Source of the DNA: Tribonema minus
Lineage: Eukaryota; Sar; Xanthophyceae; Tribonematales; Tribonemataceae
NCBI GenBank assembly: GCA_017506865.1
Contig: JAFCMP010000513.1
Location: 558,001-622,000, forward strand
DNA: 64,000 nt
Direction of reading: 5' to 3'
The notes under the pieces: generated by a model
Seen by the model: only the letters and a program-made list of their open reading frames with translations
Database searches by the model: none
Told to the model about the DNA's origin: nothing
Shown: positions 58,401 through 64,000 of the stretch, piece by piece
Numbering within the stretch: the first letter of the stretch is position 1
Layout: each line of letters opens with the position of its first letter
Made by a program: the position numbers and the translations under genes

Positions 58401-60963
58401 TAGGACTTGAGCACTGCTGCATTGCGGCCATGACAATATATGATACTTCAAGTTGAGGTTGTGTGGTTCCAACAAGGGACCTTTCATCGCCACACTGCCC
58501 ATACCATCTTGAGATGTTCACCTCAGTACAGAACGGGCTTCAACAAAGCCGGGGGAAACCTTTTGACAGTTGCTGAAAGCAGACACGTGCTCTTTCTGCA
58601 GCGGCTATGGGCAGACATCAATGGCTTTTCTGACTGTGCTTCAGAGCACAATTTACGCGCAGAACGAGCAGCGCACACATGCTGCACCCCAGAAAGTGCA
58701 AGTGGACTGCCGTTGCAGGGTTGAGGCCAGGGTTAGCTGTAGACACTAGGACTAGGGTTAAATTGTGAGGAGTACGCTAAGTAGGGTTAGGAGGAGCGTC
58801 ACATGGCTGCGCACGCACCTGCAGGCTGTCCTTCCAGTTGAAGAGCACGCACTTGGCGAGCGGCAGCACGGAGCTAGCCAGCCTTGCGTCGTGGGACACG
58901 TCCCTGTCCCCCTGACCCTCCACATCCGCCAGCAGCACCTGCAGCGCGCCACAAGTACGGAAGCGAGGCCGGCATTAATTGCGCAAGTCACTAAGCAAGC
59001 CACTGCATGCGCCCACCTGCACCACAGCATCTGCCAGCAAAACAACCCAGTGCGCCGTAGTCCGGAACCGGCACTGGGCTTCGTTTACTAGTTCATAAAG
59101 CATGCTGTACCTATGTGCTCTTCAGCATCCGCCAGCAAAGCATGCAGCGCACCAAAAGTTGGGCAATAAGACTGGCTTCAAATAGAGAAATTTACATGAA
59201 CAAGCTGTATCTGACTGCCCGCTGCATCCATCTGCAAAACCTACAGCAGTGCACCACAACTCAAGAGGCAAGACTGGCCTACTTGCATACTCCGCACAGC
59301 TGTGCTGCTTGTGCTTTTGTCAACCTGCAATACCTGCATCAGCTGCAGAGAATGGCCAGGTGGCTTGACTCTCAAGCAGGAATGCAAAGTTCGCTAACAG
59401 GCATCCAGATTTCACCATGCACTGCCATCTAGATGTAATGCGCGAATTGCGGCGCAATTGATGCCATAATGACCACCTGCGACTGAGCCCTGCTGCCGGC
59501 TGCTTCTCTGTGTCATCCAGCGCTAGGCTGCATGCCGAGTGAATGACATGAATGAACACCAGAGGCGACTACCATATACTCTGATGTTGATCAGCGTGTT
59601 CACTGACAAATGCGTGGACGTGCACAAGCAGGTATAGATAGAGTTCTCTACTCGCCTGCAGCTGCTGCTTTTTGCCACCACCCCTTCCCTGCGACGCTGA
59701 ACTCCTCATGAGAGCGGCGGACATAAATAACTGTTCATAACATGAATGGGTGCTCAAGGACTGTACAAGCAGGCGCGCATGTAGTGAGTTGTGCTTGCCT
59801 GTGGCTGCTCCCCCCTGCCTCCCCCCCCTGTCCCCCTGAACTCCTTGAGTGGCAGCACAGCACGGCTCAGGTCCACACCCGTCGTGCAGGGGTCCTTCGC
59901 GTTGCTGATGCGGAACACATCGCGGCGCCGCGCCAGCTGGTTCATCAGGAAGGACTGCAGCGACGGAGCAACAATTGAAGTTTAAGAAACTGAAGGTTCA
60001 TTGATGTAGGCACGCAGCTCACAGATTCCTGAAGTCGGCCAACGAATGGAGCAGTCGAGCAGCTTTGCGAGGGGCCTGCAAGCGAGGGTTGTGATGAATT
60101 GCAGCCACTTGCGTTTCATCACAAAAACAATCGTGTGCTGATACTGCCAATTGAACCCTCCAAAAGGTCGACTGCCACTTTGATCCTGCACAGGGGCGCC
60201 TGCAGCGGCGACTACTGTGAGTCAATCGTGCTCCCTCAGTCACACGCAGATGCCAGTTGTGATGAGCGTCACCACTGAATGATCTTAGTTGACATATAGT
60301 TTTTTGCACACCTTGCCCCCGCGGGCCGCGCCAAAGATGGATATGAGGTTCACTGGCACCTTGTCGCCCAGAGGCTGCAGCACCGTCTCCGCAGCTGGGT
60401 CCACCACCAGTTGCTGCGAGGTTAGTAGGTAGAGCACGACGTGACAGTACAGAGCATGAGTCGGTGGTGGCATGCCGCATGTGCAGCGCGCACCACGCAA
60501 TCGCCGTTGATGATCTGTAAAGGTGACGAAACACATGTTCACACGGTTACTGCAGGCGTTCTCTCTCGGATCAGTTCTAGTACAGCGAGAACCTTAGAAG
60601 ATGCTTAGATTGGCGGAGCAACTTTAGAGATGGATAACTGTTGTGGAAAAGTGTATGGTGCAGACGGTGTGACCATACAGGCTCGACCTTTATACAGTTG
60701 ATCGCTGCTATTTCAGATGGAAAGGTCCTCGGCGAGCTCGGAAGGCACCAGCAGAAACTCTGATGGGAGTGGACAATGCGGTTCAGCACGTAAGCCCATG
60801 ACGGCTCTCCCAGACTCACCGGCGAAACGCCTCCATCCTCCACAGTTACCCACTTCACTGCGCCAGTGGTCGGTGCTGCAGCCGGCGCTGCTGCTGCTGC
60901 TGCCGCCGCACCAGCATCAGGGTTCGACTCCCTGAAAAACATCCTCATTAACCCTCCAGACAT
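44453..60963 (-). CDS. GBP/GB1-type large GTPase with coiled-coil and C-terminal SAP domain
   Basis: Twenty-one exons assembled with every phase consistent, total 3,216 nt, 1,071 residues. Ends in order: 60963-60820, 60413-60312, 59954-59799, 58938-58819, 58145-58009, 56475-56368, 55939-55835, 54953-54832, 54308-54235, 53855-53733, 52661-52489, 51577-51361, 50466-50354, 49801-49693, 49295-49141, 48438-48300, 47792-47710, 46835-46742, 46262-46180, 45727-45505, 45088-44453 (TGA). G domain: P-loop GAARGGKS (residues 76-83, split by an intron), switch PCTTG (104-108), DVEG (139-142), and RD (218-219), the GBP form of G4. Exons 6-13 carry the helical part (SVWLLPPPVQ, GGHVVTG, LNSDEVIMPQ), as in plant GBP-like proteins. 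Exons 14-20 are Ala/Glu/Arg coiled-coil. Exon 21 has a KRKRR basic cluster, acidic run and a SAP motif (LKVAELRPLLAARGL, about 928-962). GBP proteins oligomerise on GTP hydrolysis; SAP domains bind AT-rich or scaffold DNA, so a nuclear role is inferred. Confidence 0.9.
45350..45545 (-). repeat. GBP-SAP exon 20 donor-side copy
   Basis: The end of exon 20 (coding VPMDVVADVAKDQ, real donor at 45504) recurs at about 45350-45425, downstream in the intron, with the same order of blocks but many substitutions. Confidence 0.75.
46780..47215 (-). repeat. GBP-SAP exon 18 acceptor-side array (3 extra copies)
   Basis: Exon 18 opens with AHGAIARAEQAEA after an acceptor ATGCGCATGCAG. The acceptor plus these bases recur at about 46905, 47020 and 47135 (plus-strand starts), period about 112 bp. 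Two of the three extra copies keep an intact CAG acceptor; one reads CAAG. Each unit also contains a CATTCATGAATTG block. Confidence 0.9.
48385..48770 (-). repeat. GBP-SAP exon 16 acceptor-side copies
   Basis: Exon 16 (LPMSAEQLEAGWGPVVAAAI) is duplicated at about 48515-48620. About 100 bp of it is retained with an intact CAG acceptor, but it lacks the exon's own 3' part and donor. A further partial unit of the intervening intron (CCTCATCATTGCAG) lies at about 48660-48760. Confidence 0.85.
50110..50440 (-). repeat. GBP-SAP exon 13 donor-side copies with palindromic spacer
   Basis: The end of exon 13 (coding SARETFDASLSASLASLR) and its donor CTCAG|GT recur about 90 bp downstream, at 50263-50326. 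At each donor sits ATTCATTCATGAATGAAT or a near copy (50171-50188, 50241-50258, 50331-50348), an 18-bp palindrome that is perfect at 50241. Confidence 0.85.
50560..50605. repeat. Interstitial telomere-like tract (CCCTAA)n
   Basis: Five near-perfect CCTAAC units occur in a row in the intron between GBP-SAP exons 12 and 13. This is the longest uninterrupted TTAGGG-type run in the window. Confidence 0.85.
52355..52410. repeat. CAG/CTG microsatellite in GBP-SAP intron 11
   Basis: About 13 uninterrupted CAG units on plus lie in a segment (52240-52460) that stays open on minus as poly-Leu or poly-Ala. Exon 11 (ends 52489, phase 2) and exon 12 (starts 51577, phase 2) join without it, so I treat it as intronic. 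An optional exon cannot be excluded. Confidence 0.7.
53575..53860 (-). repeat. GBP-SAP exon 10 donor-side copy
   Basis: The end of exon 10 (coding MQYAQDTPLSNADLSAE) recurs at about 53595-53665, downstream of the real donor at 53732. It is followed by AGGGCTAGGGTCAGGG, another telomere-like fragment. Confidence 0.8.
54235..54435 (-). repeat. GBP-SAP exon 9 and an upstream partial copy
   Basis: The real exon 9 is 54308-54235 (VLNSDEVIMPQ). A second version at 54428-54385 codes TLNSGKVIMPQSAY between a good acceptor (TCTGCAG) and donor (CAG|GTAACA). The upstream version closes in phase 2 and cannot be followed by the real exon 9 in frame; it would also need a weaker donor from exon 8. Confidence 0.7.
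54955..55375 (-). repeat. Intronic tandem repeat before GBP-SAP exon 8 (4 units)
   Basis: Units of about 113-120 bp start near 54961, 55074, 55199 and 55315 on plus, each with GGTGGCGCAGTGGCAGAGCG or a close variant. The unit abuts the exon 8 acceptor at 54954 but does not copy exon 8 itself. The core resembles the D-arm/A-box half of a tRNA gene (TGGCNNAGTGG); no B box is seen. Confidence 0.8.
56535..56820. repeat. Intronic tandem repeat in GBP-SAP intron 5 (3 units)
   Basis: ATCATGGGG-CA-ATCATG-TATGCTGC followed by GGTG-GGGAG-AACGT recurs at about 56545, 56667 and 56750. I see no exon from which it derives. Spacing is uneven (about 85-120 bp). Confidence 0.7.
57495..58275 (-). repeat. GBP-SAP exon 5 copied on both sides (3 donor-side, 1 acceptor-side)
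   Basis: The 3' part of exon 5 (coding EDEHCFGHLHIVFRD) and its donor TG|GTGAG recur at about 57838, 57672 and 57500 on plus, period about 165 bp. Every copied donor still reads TG|GTGAG. On the other side, the exon start (coding VDRML) and acceptor recur once at about 58212-58275. Confidence 0.9.
58915..59290 (-). repeat. GBP-SAP exon 4 acceptor-side copies (3 extra)
   Basis: The start of exon 4 (coding VLLADVEG) with its CTGCAG acceptor recurs at about 59028, 59128 and 59226 on plus, period about 100 bp, with rising divergence. Confidence 0.75.
59640..59830 (-). repeat. GBP-SAP exon 3 donor-side copy keeping a GC donor
   Basis: The exon 3 end has the non-canonical donor CAG|GCAAGC at 59799/59798. 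A decayed copy of the exon end at about 59645-59705 closes with CAG|GCGAGT, also of GC type. A weaker third copy may lie near 59480. Confidence 0.65.
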
Positions 60964-61716
60964 GGCGACACCTCGATGGTTCTAGCCAGCAGAGTGAAAA
61001 GCCTTCTCGTCGCTATTTCGTCTCCAGGCACGCGGAAGCGTAGGAGTAGACCTGCGAGCTTCCCAGGCAGAAAAAAGTGACAGTTGGAATCGTCCATGAT
61101 ATTTTAATAAGGGTTAGGGTTAGGTAGGGTGGATACCTACCCCGTCGGAAGTTGTGCAGTTTGCCATCGCCAATGCTTTCTTTACATGCAGTTGTACATG
61201 TGAAGCTTACGCCAAGCATATTCGCAGACGCTTGCCTACGCGGAGCTATTGTCATCACAGTAAAGTGGTGCAGAAGGTTGTTTGGTCCTACAGAACAGTG
61301 GCCAATCCTCTTTCGAAAAGTATGGTGAGCGCTTCTTTACTGTTGTCACATCTATGCGCAGCACCAGCCAACCAACGATCACATGTCAACACAAGCGCAT
61401 GCATGATGCTGTTCTGCACACCTATGCCTCGGCGACGCTCATGCCGCATTCATGCACAGCCGTGCCTCCTGACCGCGTCGCTGAACATTTTCTGCATGTG
61501 ACAGTCGACCCCATACTGTGCATCTCATGCACTTGCAGCCATTTGAAATAATAATTTTCAATAATTCACAACTTAGGCTCGGAACGGAACGTGCGGGAGT
61601 TGTTCCTGGGACAGTTCTCAGAATCAACCTCGTAAAAGATCTCTCACCTCACTTACCACCCACAAGACACACCAAGCAATTCAAAGCAACTTTCAACACC
61701 CAACACCATCAACACC
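60964..61716. promoter_or_regulatory. Shared upstream region of divergent GBP-SAP and CsbD copy 2 genes
   Basis: The 753 bp between two start codons facing away from each other must hold both promoters. It contains a TTAGGG-like tract at about 61105-61130 and no supported coding exon. I cannot point to a TATA box or defined factor site with confidence. Confidence 0.5.
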
Positions 61717-62677
61717 ATGTCGTCCTCTGGACCCAGCAAGGTATGCTTCGACGTCATGCCGCGTCGCTCCGGGCACAATTTTCAAGTTGAAGATTCCGAA
61801 GTTATGCGAGCAACGCTGCTGCCTCAGCGCTTTGCCCTGGTGGCTGTTCCGCGTTCGTAGCATCAGGCAGCGCGCACACGTTATGCTCGATTGTGGCGGC
61901 GCTGTGTGTGTGCGCTCACATGAGAGCGACACATTCGAAGCTTGGGAGGATCTTTACTACATCGACACGCGAAACGCGGTAGTGTTTGTTTGTTGTGTAA
62001 CATTCTGAGGCTGCCGCACGACTTCGATGAGTGACTACGCAGTTTTGACGCTACGAAGCCGAGTTCTTCCCGCTGAGCACGTCAACACTCTCTTGTCGCG
62101 CTTTATCTCTCAGATGACCGGCACCAAGGACGAGGTCCTCGGCTCCGCCAAGGCCACCATCGGCAGCACAATCGGCAACCACCAGATGGAGGCAGAAGGT
62201 GAGCTTCCTCCGCCTTGGCTATTGGATGAGTGCGCTCTTCTTCCGTCTCATCCTGGCAGTGCAGCCATGATTCGTCTGCACACGCTAAAGCACGACCGAC
62301 ATTTGTCGCATGCATTGTGTATACTTGACTTTTGACCTGGTGTAGAGTGTGTTGACCAATTCAGCATTCATAAGCTATGCCAGTATGAATACAGCTTCAC
62401 CCTTTGATAACATCACTTGAAGTCAGTGGTGTTCACTCACTCACCAATTATCTCAACCAACATGCATTCCTCATTTATTCGCGCAGGCCACACCCAGAAC
62501 AAGGGCGGCACCGCACAGAAGGAGGCTGCGGGCACGAAGCAGAAGGCAGAGGGCGCAGGCGATGGCCTTTTTGGCCACATGCAGAAGGCCACTGGCCAGG
62601 TCCTCGGCAACGAGCGAATGCAGGGGGAGGGGGAGATGAACAAGGCCAAGGGCACTTTCAAGTCTGACACCGCCTAA
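61717..62677 (+). CDS. CsbD-family stress protein, copy 2
   Basis: Three exons, 61717-61740, 62114-62198 and 62487-62677 (TAA), coding 99 residues. Exon lengths (24, 85 and 191 nt) and phases are identical to copy 1 at 42560-43399. The proteins differ at only about ten positions, mainly in the middle of exon 3. Motifs are as in copy 1: KDEVLGSAKATIGSTIGN and QKATGQVLGNERMQGEG. It is hydrophilic, probably cytosolic or organellar, and likely stress-responsive by family knowledge. It is divergent from the GBP-SAP gene, which therefore sits between the two CsbD paralogues. The first intron (373 bp) is longer than in copy 1 (209 bp). Confidence 0.9.
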
Positions 62678-64000
62678 GCTCGGCATTATGTGCTTCCGTA
62701 GCTACGACTCTAGATTCTCAGCGTGGGCATTTGAACACGGATTGTGACCTCTGGATGTGAATTATTTGTGGATACTGGAGCATGAGCCAGGCACCTTGGG
62801 GCTAGGATGTATTGCCATGTGTATGGAGGGCTTTATGCCAACAATCCTGTAGACAGGCGGTCACAAAATGAGATGATGCAGCAACAGAACATTTGCAACC
62901 TCCACCTACAAATGTCTCCTTGGCTTTTGCTGCCTTGCTGATGTGAAGTTTGAAGTTTATTTTTGTGTTGTTGCAAATGCGGTGTTTAGTTTCAACTCCC
63001 GCACATGCCATGGGCAATACATGCTGGTAAGTTGTTTATGAATGGGCATTACTGCAATGATGAATTTTGCTACTTTAAAGTATACAGATATCTTCCATCG
63101 CCTGCATCTGCTATATAATATGTGTACCTACTGTATACTAGCAATGCCTTCGATCCACACAAATAACCATCTAAAGAGTAAAGTGCAAATGGTAGCGGTG
63201 GATGTGTAGATTGTAACAAGCATCTAAATACATGTGCCTTGTACAGCGCAGACTAGGCTGCTGCGTTGACGCAAGCTTTTCGATTGCATAGGCAACCCGG
63301 CCTCCCTTGGGCCTTTATAAATACAAGTCCATACGTACACACTGACAACATCATTTACTAATGTACTAATTAATTTTTTGCTGCAATGTATCTTAGATAT
63401 ATTGTCATCCTGTGCCTGTGTGCACCACAATCTGCAAACAGTAAGAGTATGCATAAATACAATGGGAGAGCCAGCGCCAAAGATAACCGGAAAGTGCTCA
63501 GTGAAACGTCAAGTAGGGCTAGATGGGTGTTCGTTGTAGACAGCCTCAACATCATCCTGTGTCGGACGGTGCCAATGAAATGGTTGTGCAAGGCTTGTTA
63601 GCAATTGTGGTCATAGTGACCAGAGTAATGGGGTCTGTTTGGAGTTATCTTCGTCGCAGCAGCTTCTGTCGTGATCCCCTGCAGTCTTCACCACCATTGC
63701 CGCCGCGGCTGTGCAAATACATTGGAGCGAATGAGTGTCATGTACCATGAGCGGCAGCTGATGCATCATGCCGCCATTGCAGATGGCGGACAAGGCGTTG
63801 GCAGGCAGCACTATAACCTGCAATCCCCTGGCTTGTATGTAATCCTCGTAGAGTAGCCGCACTCGTGTAATCCTCGCCGAGTTGCCCTGTCTTGAGCTAC
63901 TGCTGCAGATGTGCTGTCTGGCCCGCTTGACGCTGTTGTGCACGATGGTGTCATGTGCTTTGGCGCGTGGTGATTGCAAGTGTCAGAGCCGCTCGTGCAA
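62678..64000. other. Spacer; possible partial minus-strand gene at the window end
   Basis: No recognised gene. A minus-strand open frame at 63611-63979 contains VIVLPANALSAICNGGMMHQ between an acceptor-like GATTGCAG and a donor-like ATG|GTACAT. It could be an internal exon of a gene extending beyond the window, but I cannot name a family. Confidence 0.35.

Noticed and set aside
60905-60935. CAGGGTTCGACTCCCTG, a perfect tRNA T-arm stem-loop with B-box sequence
   Set aside because: There is no D-arm, anticodon arm or matching acceptor stem at the right distance, and the bases encode the RESNPDAG part of the GBP-SAP first exon.

Overview
This is nuclear DNA from a eukaryote with many introns. 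It is probably a unicellular alga, and most likely of the green lineage. The grounds are GC-rich exons with long Ala, Gln and Gly homopolymers, GTGAGT/GTATGT donors with pyrimidine-rich (T/G)CAG acceptors, a plant-type long GBP-like GTPase, a BIG-type ARF-GEF, and a PSxAPS-repeat surface protein. Other algal groups are not excluded. Interstitial telomere-like repeats are TTAGGG, not the TTTAGGG usual in plants. I see no viral element, CRISPR array or credible tRNA/rRNA gene. I assembled exon models by hand from splice signals and reading phase.

Layout. 1.4-10.7 kb (+): a very large Ala/Gln/Gly/Ser-rich low-complexity protein of unknown function, partly built by tandem duplication of an exon plus intron. 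12.4-14.4 kb (+): a secreted or surface protein with a signal peptide, an eight-Cys segment and 62-residue PSxAPS repeats. 16.0-16.3 kb (-): a possible small membrane protein. 16.5-32.7 kb (-): a complete 11-exon BIG-type ARF guanine-nucleotide exchange factor (about 2,180 aa), with a 491-bp hAT-like MITE in its last intron. 34.0-34.65 kb (-): single-exon RNA polymerase III subunit RPC7/Rpc31. 36.6-39.7 kb (-): a TKL-like protein kinase with a long poly-Gly insert in its activation segment. 42.6-43.4 kb (-) and 61.7-62.7 kb (+): two CsbD-like stress proteins with the same exon structure, in inverted orientation. Between them, 44.45-60.96 kb (-): a 21-exon, 1,071-residue GBP/GB1-type GTPase that ends in a SAP DNA-binding domain.

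The most unusual feature is structural. Exon edges throughout the window are tandemly duplicated into the neighbouring intron. Each array (units of roughly 50-200 bp, one to five extra copies) carries a truncated copy of the exon end together with its donor or acceptor site. This is seen at about 20 exon edges in at least four genes, and many copied splice sites look intact. Two further genome-wide signatures are a strongly over-represented 8-mer (ACTTCAAG/CTTGAAGT) in exons, introns and spacers, and short TTAGGG tracts, some of which form the splice donor itself.

Functionally the window is a mixed housekeeping neighbourhood: vesicle traffic (ARF-GEF), Pol III transcription (RPC7), signalling (kinase), and a GTPase with a chromatin-type tail flanked by two stress-protein paralogues. 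There is no evidence of a co-regulated cluster, except that the GBP-SAP gene and the second CsbD gene are divergent and share about 750 bp of upstream sequence.
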